DNA from: Pararge aegeria
Lineage: Eukaryota; Arthropoda; Insecta; Lepidoptera; Nymphalidae
Direction: 5' to 3'
Assembly (NCBI RefSeq): GCF_905163445.1
Contig: NC_053182.1
Location: 18,745,501 to 18,809,500, forward strand
Length of the DNA: 64,000 bases
Positions 1 through 12,500 of this stretch are shown here, one piece after another (positions within the stretch are counted from its first letter, which is position 1; every line of letters starts with the position of its first letter). Under the pieces are notes generated by a model. It was not told where the DNA came from. It saw only the letters and a program-made list of their open reading frames with translations, and searched no databases. Made by a program: the position numbers and the translations under genes.

Positions 1-332
1 TTACTCTTCCAATTCCACTTCCAGGATGTTAAAGGACACAAAAAAAATTAGGAAAACCCAAAAAATCAGGTTTCCTCACATTGTTTTCCTTCACCGTTTT
101 AAAGCAAGTGATATTTAAATTGCTTAAATTAAAAACTCACATGCTCCATGCAACAAGTCCGCAAAGTCAGTGGTGACTGCCAGGTCTCTTATAATGTCTC
201 CACGAAAGGAAAGGCGATGCTTCACCCACTACGCTTTCACCGCTTCTGTTTGCTTATGTGATATTGAAAGAAAAAAAGCTGCTAAGTTTCTTCTACAGTA
301 TGATTGCTGACAGCAATAGAAATCTTTTGCAG

Positions 333-546
333 GTGATGAAGATGACCCAGACTTACTTAAAGAATTACAAGAAATGTCTCTCGACGATGAAACACCCGTA
401 GTGCAACCTCGTACCAGCCGGCCAGCCCCCCCTCCACCAGGCAGCACCTCAAGTAGTACAATAAATTTGCTGCAAGCGAGAATATCCAACTATACATTAG
501 CAGAGAAAAACGCTAAGCAGAGTGGAGAAAGCAGTCGGGCTAGAAG
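333..546 (+). CDS. lgd: lgd exon (first in window): acidic segment and DM14-1 start
   Basis: Acceptor TTTTGCAG ends at 332 and the donor GTTAGA begins at 547. The exon enters with two bases of a split codon and leaves with AG of an arginine codon. It codes the acidic DEDDPDLLKELQEM stretch, a Pro/Ser linker and the first half of DM14 repeat 1. The upstream 1-332 is intron and holds a SINE remnant at about 65-150. The following intron 547-993 shows only a T-rich, GT-alternating stretch near 625-700 and nothing else recognisable. Confidence 0.92.
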
Positions 547-3500
547 GTTAGAATCAAATTCCCAGTTGCGAGTTTACAATAACTGTTCTGTTATAGTTGT
601 TTTAATAATCAAAAAAGTTTTATTTTGTATGTGTGTGCGTGCGTGCGTGCTTGCGTGCGCGTGTGTGTGGGTAATTTTTTTTTTTTGTTATCACGATTGT
701 TATCTCGTTTTTTTTGTTATAAACCACATTATTAAATTTATAAGTCTAGGCCGAAGCGTAGATTTAGTAAGCATCTCTTAAAAAAAGAACGACGTTTTGG
801 TTTCGGTTACGCTTCCGTTAAAAACGTTTCAAACTCTTTTACTTTTGCAAATTATATTTTTTTACCAAAAGTACTTTCGGAATTGTGTATTTTATTTCAA
901 TACGTTCTGGGAAACCTAAAAGGAGATTTTCTTTCAGTTCTTGTGTATTTAGTAAGTGCTCTTAAAAAGGTACAATACAAAATAATCCAACAGGTATGGG
1001 CGTGGTCTCAAAACTCTAAACGATCTACTAAAACAAGCGAAAGCTGGCAGACCGATCAAAGATGAAGACATCCCACCACCAGTAAGCCTCGGGAAACCTG
1101 ACTCCCAGCAACCCGCACCTGACTCCCAACCTACATCGCCCCCCGAACCGCCAATTACACCCCCCGAACAGCCTATTATACCCCCCGAACCTAGCCCTCC
1201 AGTTCCACCTCCTCGTTCAACCTCTATACCGAATGATCCAGAACCGGATGAAAGACCTCCAACGCCCCCAGAACCAAAAGAGCCACCTCCACTTCTTCCT
1301 AACGTTGAGGAGATGGATCCAGCAAGAGAGCAGGGATTGCAAGTTATATTGAGTGAGTTTAATTGTATTGTAACAGGGAAATAATTTGAACTATGTCATA
1401 CATGAACATGAATCTTATACTCCGAGAAAGCAGAAGAATTGTTACAGTGTTCTCCATACCACATAGATCTTCGGCAACGAACTACGGTTCGCTCCCTAAC
1501 AATTCGTTTTTTAACAATTGTTTATTGTGAAGTCAACATCTCCTGGGGATGCTCCGATGGCGAAGCGAAACGTGTAGAAATACATTGCCGAAGATCTGTT
1601 TTGTGTGGAGTATAGAAAATAAATTGCAGAAATTCTTAATAACACCGTACGGATTCTCCTTATTTTCGCGAAGTATAGAAAATTAGGCTTCAGGTTCCTT
1701 GCATTTCATGGAACTCCGCAAAGTAACGCTTGCTTCTATCCAACACGGAATCATGTTATTAAATGCACAGTACATTATTTAATTCTCGGTAAAAGCCTAT
1801 ATCCTGGGACTTAGCAGTTACATATTTGGCTTTGATTTGAATATCATACCCAGTGGCGTGCATAGAGGGTATGCACAGGGTATGCAGATGGCATAAAATG
1901 AAGAAAATCTCCAGTCCGATTTATAAAAAACTTGAGGATAGGCATTGTAAGAGTTATAAAAAACCTACCCTTAAGTATTTATAACAAGTACTGGAGATAT
2001 TCTTCATTTTATCTGCATAGCCTGTGCATACCCCCCTATTTTCGCCCCCGATCATACCTATGCATCAACCAAATGAATCCAATACGAGACTTAAAGTTTC
2101 ATAACTGTCTTTTAGAACGAAAAGAAGAATTCAAGGCCGCAGCTCTAGCAAGCAAGCACGCGGGTGACAAAGCAATGGCATTAGAGTATTTGAAAGTCGT
2201 AAAACAATTCGATATCGTGGTTCAAGCATACAAGTCGGGTCAAGACATGGATCTCAACGAACTTCCAACGACTGAGGCAATTGCCGCAGTCGTGAGAGAT
2301 CAGCAGAAGGGAGAGGAACAGATGCAGAACTCTGCTGGTAAGTTAGCTAGATACAATTTTGTACAATGGCAATTTTTTTTCTTATTTCATGTAACGCTTA
2401 TAAGCTACCTTATGGGACATAATTACGTCATTATTGTCTTATTTTCGTACATATATTTCGAGTCTCTTACCAAAATATGTAAGCTTATAATGTTTTAAAA
2501 GTACCCTCCAAATGGCAGGTCAAAAAAAATTTTTTTAAGTGTCTCTCCATATTTTTAAAAACTTCCCAAAACGTCAAAAATATTTTTTTTCTATAAGAAA
2601 AATGATAAAGATCCTGAAAATCACAAGTCGAAATTTTAATATTTAAAGGTCGCTCCAAATTTTTTACACGTTTTTTACACGAGACTCGAATAAAATAGTC
2701 GGTTTTTTTTGGGCCACCCTAATGTATTCGTATGCAGTTATTTCAATGTAGGTTTACACCACCTATTTGTTCTCGCTCTTGTTGTCCTAATCCTAAAGTT
2801 GCCTGGCAGAGATCGCTTCTAGGCGATAAGGCCGCCTTTTGTATTCTACTGCAGTCTGTGTGTTTATATTCTCTATTCGTCCTTTATTGTCCTAACTGTG
2901 TAGTGGTGTACAAATTTTGTGCGTCAGCCCAGCAGAAATTCTGTGGATGTTTTTTTTATGTAATCAGCAAGCATCAGTTTGCCAAATTGAGAACTGAGAA
3001 CGCAGAATTAATAAACTTATCGTTCATCGCACTTTTTCTGAAAACATACTAACTAACCCGGCTAAGTTTGTTGTGGGCTTCTTCTTAAACCAGGACGCGT
3101 TTGGAACCCTCGTAGTTTTAGTTTTAAGTTTACGAATATGGTTATCGCCATCATCTCACTACCGTGTAATTCTCGTGTAATGCTCGCATCAAAAGTGCCA
3201 CCTATGGGCCTACTTGACTTGGCCTATTACAAGAGATCTATGCCCAGCAATGAACGTTGACGTGAAAACAATAAATTAAATAGGATAGACTTCCGCAAAC
3301 TGGCAGCCAGTTTACTATAATGAAACGTCTTTCATTAGAACAAGCGCCAGAGCAAACTCCTGAACCGGCGGGTCTGATAACGGCTTCAAGCGTCGACGAG
3401 GCGTTGCGACAGAGGCTGGCCCACTTTCAGGTAACTTTCTAGTTTTGAGCTTATTGCCATTACTAGCTGTACTTTTATGATCGCTCTAATTTCAATGAAA

Positions 3501-6500
3501 TTTTATCTGTATAACCCGCGCTTTTAGAGATTAGATTTCTTAAAGGCCAGTGTCGTGTTAACTCATTAGCACACCTTTATGTTTTTTTTTATAGTAATAA
3601 TGGCCCGAGCGGATGGTAAAATTGATGGCAAGTGTCTTTTGTGAATGTTTAGTATGTCTCGTATACGGATCAGAGATGTCTTTTATGCGTGTTTAGTTCG
3701 TCTGGTATGCAGGTAGCAAGTGTCTTTTATGCAAGTTTAGAACGTCTCGTATATGGATCGCAAGTGTCCTTTATGCAAATTGGCACTTTTCGTTTATGGG
3801 GCGCAAGTGTCTTTTATGCAAATCTAGTAAGTCTCGTATAAGGATCGGAAGTGTCATTTATGCAAATTTGTACATCTCGTATACAGGCCGTAAATGTCTT
3901 TTATGCAAGTTTAGTACGTCTTGTATATGGAACGCAAGTGTCTTTTATGCAAGTTTAGTACGTCTTGTATATGGATCGCAAGTGTCTTTTATGCAAGTTT
4001 AGTACGTCTTGTATATGGATCGCAAGTGTCTTTTATGCAAGTTTAGTACGTCTTGTATATGGATCGCAAGTGTCTTTTATGCAAGTTTAGTACGTCTTCT
4101 ATATGGAACGCAAGTGTCTTTTATGCAAGTTTAGTACGTCTTGTATATGGATCGCAAGTGTCTTTTATGCAAGTTTAGTACGTCTTGTATATGGATCGCA
4201 AGTGTCTTTTATGCAAGTTTAGTACGTCTTGTATATGGATCGCAAGTGTCTTTTATGCAAGTTTAGTACGTCTTGTATATGGAACGCAAGTGTCTTTTAT
4301 GCAAGTTTAGTACGTCTTGTATATGGATCGCAAGTGTCTATCATGTTACTTTAGTTCGTCTTTTATAAGATATCCATAAAGAAGTTTGAACTATTTATCA
4401 ACGCTGTCAGCTGAGAACGCGGGCCCTTATATGTGTTAATGTGCCCTGCGTACTTTAGCCGCTGGGTTTAAACTGAACGGACGGGCGGGGCCCGCAACGC
4501 CCGATGGCAACACTCGTCTCTTGGCAAAACCCGGGGGCCGGAGCAGCAAAAAAATTAAAAATATGCCTAAATTTTGGACCGCTACGTCTTCATCCCGTTG
4601 GCGGTGGAGACAATTGGTTGCTGAGGTGGGGGATCTAAGATTTTCGTCCGGGAGATTGGGTGCTGTTTGCGGTCAACGGGCTTTGAGCCTGGCTCGGGGG
4701 ATTACCTGGCCCAAAGGTTGTCCATGGTTATACAGAACGTTAATGGTAAAATGCTGCCAAGCTTACGGGCACTTTTGGCTCGGGAGTAACCATTTTGACA
4801 AGGCGTTAGCCATTCTTCTTCATTATTACTGAATTTACATTATTAATTTATTTATTTTATTTATTTGTACACCACTCAGAAAAACGAGACAAAAAAAAAA
4901 GAACAAACACCTGAAGAATGAAGATAATTGTAATTTTAATTCGAAATATTTTTTCACAATTAATTAATTATTGTAGGAGCAAGAGTCAAAGGCCAAGGAA
5001 CAAGGCAACTCGTCTAAAGCCCGCAGAATGGGTCGTATAGTCAAACAATATCAAGACGCGATAAAACTGAACGCCGCTGGTAGACCCATCCCCGCTGAAG
5101 ATCTGCCCACGCCCAATGGTTATGCTCCGCTGCCCAGTGAAGGAGTGAGTATTTATTTACTTGAGAATTCCTCATTATCGTTAATGTACGGGAGGTATGG
5201 TGATGAGTTCGGCCGTAACCGTAACGTAAAGAAGATCTTTCTTTTAGCGGGTGATCGTACTCGGGGATCGAAGTCCGACCATTCGTCTTTCGAAGTTATA
5301 TGTGGTCTTTATTTGTTAGAACTTTTCTAGCGCGATGCAGGCTCTTGTGGTCAGTGGCGTGCACAGGGTTTCTTACCAGGGTATGCATACAGCAGAAAAC
5401 ATGTATAATATAGCAAAAATCCTCCTCTACGGGCTGTATATAAATTTTAGGGTAGGCAGTGCTTTTGTGCATGTGTTGAGTGCATGCCACTGCCTAGAAC
5501 GTTGCTAAGGACGCAGATAGGAAGTCGCGGTTTGGCCTTCCTCGGGCTTTATATAAACTTTAGGGTAGGCAGTGCTTTTGTGCATGTGTTGAGTGCATGC
5601 CACTGCCTAGAACGTTGCTAAGGACGCAGATAGGAAGTCGCGGTTTGGCCTTCCTCGGGCTTTATATAAACTTTAGGGTAGGCAGTGCTTTTGTGAATGT
5701 ATTGAGCGCACGCCACTGCTTGTGGTGCCATCTAGATAAGTAATTTAGAGACCGCCACATTACCCACGTATGACCGGCCACCTACAGGGCACGGGTCTCC
5801 TGACTCCTCTCATAGTCTACAACGCTGGCCAAATGCGGATAGTTAGAGTTCACACGCCTCTGAGAACAATATGAGAACTTTCAGGTATACAGGTTTCGTC
5901 ACCATATTCAAGCTGTTTATCTCTCCGAATGAGTGGCTGAGATCTCTCTTGCTGAGGTGACCCTTGACTGCAATCTCACTTGGTGGTAAGTGATGATGCA
6001 GTCTAAGATAGTAGCGGGCCAACCTGTTAGGGAGTATGGTAGTTATACCCAGTGGCGTGCACAGGTTTTTTGACCAGTGTATGCATAAAGCAGGTGCATG
6101 GAATACAATGGAAAAATTCCCCTATAATACGAGTTTTATAAAATAATTTGGGTATGCAGTGCTTTTGTGCATGTATGAAGTGCACGCCACTGGTTATACC
6201 CCTAGTAGGTTTCTACGCGACATCGCACCGGAACACTGAATCGCTTAGCGGCGCGACTATGTCGGTGGGGTGGTATGCCACGGCCAAAGTCACACCAGAC
6301 CAGAGGAAATTCAGAAATTATAAATTCCAAAATTGCCTGTGCTGGGAATTAAACCTGGGACCACCTACTTAAATTCACAGCGTTACCGTTGAGCCAGGGA
6401 GCTCGTCAATGATGATGTGATGAACTTCAAGATAACCATATATAAAGAAAACTGTATTCTCAGCCATCCCCGAAGAAGCCAGCCCCGCCGACCCCGAAAT

Positions 6501-9500
6501 CGCCCCCCTCATCAAAACCTGCGACCCCAAAATCGTCCCCCTCGCCGAAAGCCGCGACCCCGCAACCGTCTCGTTACGACAAGCAACTAACTCTGTTGCT
6601 GCACAGACAGAAACAGTTCAAAGAAGCCGCCATAGCTGCGAAGAAGAACGGTAAGTTACAAGAAGTCAAAGTCTAATATTTGTTTATTCGAATAGGTGAC
6701 AGATGTAAACAGATGACATTTTCGAATGAATAAATGAATAAATGCACTTCTATTGTAACCCCACCACCAACCTACTAGGTCACGGGTCTCCTATCACAGT
6801 GAAAAGGGGTTAAGGCCGTAGTCCACCACGCTGGCCCAGTGCGGATTGGTGGAGTCCACACATCTTATTGAGAACATTATCCAGGACTCTCAGACATGCA
6901 GGTTTCCTCACGATGTTTTCGTTCACCGTTGAAGTAAGTGATATTTTAATTACTTGAAACGTATGTGCGTTAGAACTTAGAAAAGTTATGTACTTAAAAA
7001 CTGTACTACTTAAAAACGTTAAAAAACTACTTAAAAATGTGTACTGCCCCATACTTTGCCATCACCCATATTTTGCCATACAAGAAATACTCAAATCTCT
7101 ATGTTTTACATTTTATTTTTAGAACTCCGTACCTTCAGGATGTCAAAGATTTGAATATTTCACATAGTTTGTATTTCTATTTCCAACAAGCAACGAACGC
7201 TATGTATATTTTGTAATCATGATATAATAAAATATACTTCTTCGTTACCAGGTGATATTGACCAAGCTAAAGAATACCTTCGGGCGGCCAAAGGTTTCGA
7301 GTCCATGATCGAAGCGGCCGAGGGGGGTCTTACAGTGGACCTCAAGTCACTGCCCTTACCACCTACCGCTAAAAAACAGATTGAAGATACGTGAGTAAAA
7401 AGTACTTTTAAAATAATGAAAGTGTCAGTAAATATTTGAAAATGTAATGTACTTTCATAAAAACATTTCAAAATTAAAAAAAAAAAATGTGACTGCAATA
7501 ATTTAAAAATTAGAAGTAAGAATAAACTTACAGTGCAATATACTAGGTTAGGAAATTGCATACAATTCTACAATAAACTACCCATTGACATCTTGAAGAT
7601 GTCTCTTAAAAAGTTCAAAGTTTGTATTAAACGTAAGCTTATAGTAAAGTCCTATTATAGTAAAAAGGACTACGTAATCGATAAAAAAGCTTGGTTGTGA
7701 ATTATTGCTCTAACCAGGTTGCTCTTCTAATAATTTTAAATGGCATTGTGACATGGTGATAACAAAATAAAAACACCCGGCTAAGTTTGTTGTGGTTCCA
7801 AACCAGGACGCGTTAGGAACCCTCGTAGCTTTAGTTTTAAGTTTACGAATGTGGTTATCGCCATCATATCACTACCGTGTAATTCTTATGAACGCATCAA
7901 AAGTGCCACCTATGGGCCTACTTGAATAAAGATATTTTTGACTTTGACTTTGAGTCATATTTTTTTTTTTACTCTTTGCACCACCATTATATAGGTATAT
8001 ATGCATGTTTATTTAAATGCACCACCTACTCTTCTTGAGCTGTTTTTAACGCTTTGGTTGCCTGGAAGAGATTGCTATGTAGCGATAAGGCCGCCAAATT
8101 GTATACTTTTTGTTAAATTTTTACTTATAATTATTTTACTATATGTTTATGTGGTGTACTAAAAAAGTGTATGCATTCATTCAATCATTCATTCATTCAT
8201 TCATTCATTCATTCACCATTCACCATTCTTTAAGAGACTGGTTATGGTGGTGCGAAGTACGCCTTAATGCAAAGGCACTTTGTAGCAGCCAACCTTCGGT
8301 AGTGCGAGGAGACGCGTGTGGGTGTAGCCAAACACCTCATAACATATAAAAAAAAAAACAATTTACTTCTAGTAGGCCTAATATAATATGTAACACAGCG
8401 GGATGCAGAATTATATAGATGTTGAACACTAATATAAAACATTATTAGTTTAAAAGTTACATTGTTAATATTAAAACTGAACTTATTAAGTATGCTCGAC
8501 CGACAGGCGGTAAGACAGGCGGGCAGGAAGCCATTCAGCCCTAAAAGGGGGGTCAACCAACCTTTACCCACCCCCGATGCGCTCGCCCCTCTCCCTAGTG
8601 ACGCCGTAGCAACTCCTCCGACAACTGACCTTCCTAAAATGGCCAACTAAGTTAGTCTACTTTGAAAGCAAAGTGAAATAACACCGAATTGATACTTTAG
8701 TGTCAATTGTGAAATATAGTCCTCGGCTAACATTCTGGACGATTGACCTGCGATTGTGCTCTAGAACATTGTAGTGAAGAAAAGATTGAAGTCTTTCAAG
8801 ATTCATCAGGTGTTCTTGCTAATCAAGAAACTAGCACGCAACGATATGATGAAAAATTTTATAAGTTTTATTAGTGTTTTTACCTACATTTGGAGGAATT
8901 ATCAACTCATTTTAATATGGACCTTTGAAACCGTAGATCGAAACTGCAACGTTTCCTACAAGATGCCGCTACAGTCGCTATAAGACTGATGTAAAAGGCG
9001 TATACTTATTTCGGCATCGATGTTAGGAGAGCCGTAGCTTTATTGGAAAAAGCGCGCTCAGACCGCGATTGCCAGAGAGTCGCAGGTTCAAATCCTGTTG
9101 GTTCCGAAAATTTTTATATGCATTTTAAATTTATAAAAATGTTCTATTACAGTTTCGACGTTATATCGACCGACGACTGCGCCCCTCCAGACGATACAGC
9201 AATCAAACTCGATGACGAAAATGTCTTGAGCCGTCTCCACCAGCAGTTGACCAGCCAGTTAAAGCTTTGCCTGACCAACAGGGACCACTATCGGTCCATG
9301 GGCAATATAGCCGAGAGCAATCGCTTCGAGCATCTAGCTGTCAGTGTGAAACAGGACTTAGATGTGGTGACTGTCGCTAAAGGGTATGTAAATAAATAAA
9401 TAAGTAGGCAATACACACATCGCCATCTAGTCCCAAAGTAAGCGTAGCTTGTCAAAGTCAAAAGTCAAAAAAATATTTATTCAAGTAGGCATAGGTGGCA

Positions 9501-12500
9501 CTTTTATGCGTACATAAGAATTACACGGTAGTGAGATGATGGCGATAACCAGATTCGTAAACTTAAAACTAAAGCAACGAGGGTTCCAAACGCGTCCTGG
9601 TCTAAGAAGAAGCCCACAACAAACTTAGCCGGGTGTTTTTTTTTGTTATCACCATCTCACAATGTCATTTATTAGAACAGCAACCTGGTTAGAGCAATCA
9701 TTCACACCCAAGCTTTTTTATCGATTACGTAGTCCTTTATACTATAATAGGACTTTTCTATAAGCTTACTTTTAATAAAACTTCTTCTAGACACTTCTTC
9801 AATATGTTAATGGGTAGTTTATTGTAGAATTGTATGCAATTTCCTTTAAACGAATCATGAATTTTATGTAACCTCGTATAATGTTATGGGTACTAAGATG
9901 ACTGCTGAATATTGTTATGAATAATATACATAAATATTTTATAAACACCCGGACACTGAAAAACATTCATGTTCATCACAGAAACATTTTTCAGTTTTGG
10001 GAAACGATAGAACCATAAAAAATAAGTTTTATTTTTTATTACATCGTTTAATGTGTCCAAAAACAGGATTTGCAATTTCCCATTTTACAGTAAACGCTTA
10101 AAATATAAGAAGTAAAATGATTACTTTCAACTGCTAAATTTTATGAAGTGACTAACCGTTTGTTCGAGAAACAACATAAAAGTGGAGTGGTTTTTGATGC
10201 TTCAATATTAGTCGTGTACACGGTTTCTGTATGTTCTCAATTCTGTGCATTAAACAATATTTATGTATCATCTCATTCCAGTATGGGTGAAAACCCACCG
10301 AAATTCCACTACGAGAGTCGGAAGTTCTCCGTAGTGCAGTGCAATACGGACCTTAACGAGAACGACTTTGAGCTTACAATTGTCCGCGGCATCGCGTACA
10401 ACGTCCCTAACCCAAAGGATGTTGATACTTATGTGAAATTCGAGTTTCCTTTTCCTCAGGTAAGAAATATAAGGGGTGGTGCCCACCACGTTTGGTCACT
10501 GTGATTTGGCCCGACTACCGAATCCTGGTTATACATAACATTTGTTTATTTATCTGGTAACAGCTGATAGGAAAAGACTTCTACCGAATTATTAACTTAG
10601 CTCTCTCCATTCCCTTCTTTCCTTAGCGTTTCTCATCCACGTTAATACTGTTTTAATAATAATCAATTAAGTTTTGTATGCCTTGATTAAATACATGGTT
10701 TTTTTTTTAAATTAACTATTGTGTTTCTTTTTTTGTTTATGTGTGTGTAATAAAGAATTTATATATGCTATGCTTTTTGTATTTTGTTTTTCTGTGTGTG
10801 CAATAAAGAATTTATGTATTTATTCATAAGACACACCAGTTTAATTGTAATTAATTGTAACTACATTCATAGAAAAAATATTATGTCTTAAAAATTCAAA
10901 ATTCATTTATTTCAAGTAGGCCTAATATAAGCACTTTTATAACGTCAAGTCTGTCTGTTTGTAGTGATTCTACCACCGGTTCGGAAGGCAGATTCTACCG
11001 AGAAGAAGCCGGCAAGAAACTCAGCAGTTGCTCTTTTCCAACATCAACAATATTACAAATTAGAATGACAAATTCTGTCTAGTGCCATTACAATAAACAA
11101 TTATAGGTGTATACAGCATTATCGTTGTTATCTACGGTTACAAATTAAAAACTTAAATAATTATTTTATTTAGTAAAATATTATTAAAAATAATAATATA
11201 AATATGAATTAAGCTATGATAATAGATTGATTAGTAATATTAAATTAAAATTTATAAATAAGATTATTTATATTTAATTTACATACAATTTTCTTACTAA
11301 AACTATAATGATATATAATTTACTGGCTGTTGCCCGCGACTTCGTCTGCGTTTGATATTGTTTTTAAGGTATTCAGTATCGCTAAGCCTTAAATGAGTAT
11401 AGTAGTATATATATAACATGTGACTGTCAATTAATTATAGACAAATAATTTGCAATAAAATAAAATTGCGACTATAATTAAAGATCTAAGCTATCCTATC
11501 TCTTAAGTTGGACCAGACTGCTCACGGTGTGTCAATTTAATTTAAAATCGGTTAAGTAGTTTAGGAGTCCATCGCGGACAAACATCGTGACAGGAGATTT
11601 ATATATATTAAGATATATTGCTATGCTTTTTACATTTTGTTTATGTGTGTGCAATAAAGAATTTATATGAGCTATGTTATAAATAAGAAATTGCGTGACT
11701 TTATAGGAGGCACCGATATCAGACAAGACAAACCTAGTGAAGGACACGAACAGTCCCCAGTACGACTCCGTGTTCACCCTGCCCATACAACGCGGCGCGA
11801 GGGTCTGTCTTAGGGTGTTCAAGAGGCACGGCATCAAGTTCGAGGTCTACTCCAGGGGGTGAGTTAAACCGTTATGAGGGTAGAATACCTACCCCTGGTT
11901 ACTGAAACACCGACCAGTAGCGCATGGTTATCAACATCATCATCAAACCGTTACCGAGCCATTAATTAATATATTAAGTACTAACTGATAACCGGAACTT
12001 AGTTCGCGTTGGTTAAGTTATTCCCGCGGGAACTCTCTTATTTCCCGGGATAAAAAGTAGCCTATGTGCTAATTTGCCTTGTGCTAATTTTCCGCGGGAA
12101 CCATTTGAGAGATTGGTAAAGAAAGTACATGTCCTTTTCCATAGTATAGGTGACATGCATACCAAATTTTAAAGCTGTCTGACGGCTGCTTAGCTCGTAA
12201 ACAATTATCAATTTTCCCTCTGGAACTACTTAAGGAATCGGGATAAAAGGTAGCCTATGTGCTTTTCCATGTCAAAGGCTACGTGCATGACAAATTTCTT
12301 GCATATCAGTTCAGTCGTTCTTGCGTGATTGAGTAACAAAGATCCAAACATCCAAAAGTCCACACTTTCACATTTATAATATTAGTATATTATTCACCCA
12401 TCATCAAAGTAAAATGAACCTAATATCAGTCGCTTTAGAGTCGCAACTCCTATACTTTTGATTTTTCTTTTTACAAACGTTGTCAAAATCCCAAACTAAA

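Noticed and set aside
3796..4002. 68-residue frame in the minisatellite
   Set aside because: The 44-bp unit is not a multiple of three, so the frame is broken after a few units; it is a repeat artefact.
3628..4370. CRISPR-like array
   Set aside because: Units are contiguous with no unique spacers and the DNA is animal nuclear; it is a minisatellite.
9023..9108. tRNA gene (also 34513-34585, 46974-47045, 53395-53470, 62039-62110)
   Set aside because: Boxes A and B are present but the cloverleaf stems do not pair, and each is followed by a SINE body; they are SINE heads.
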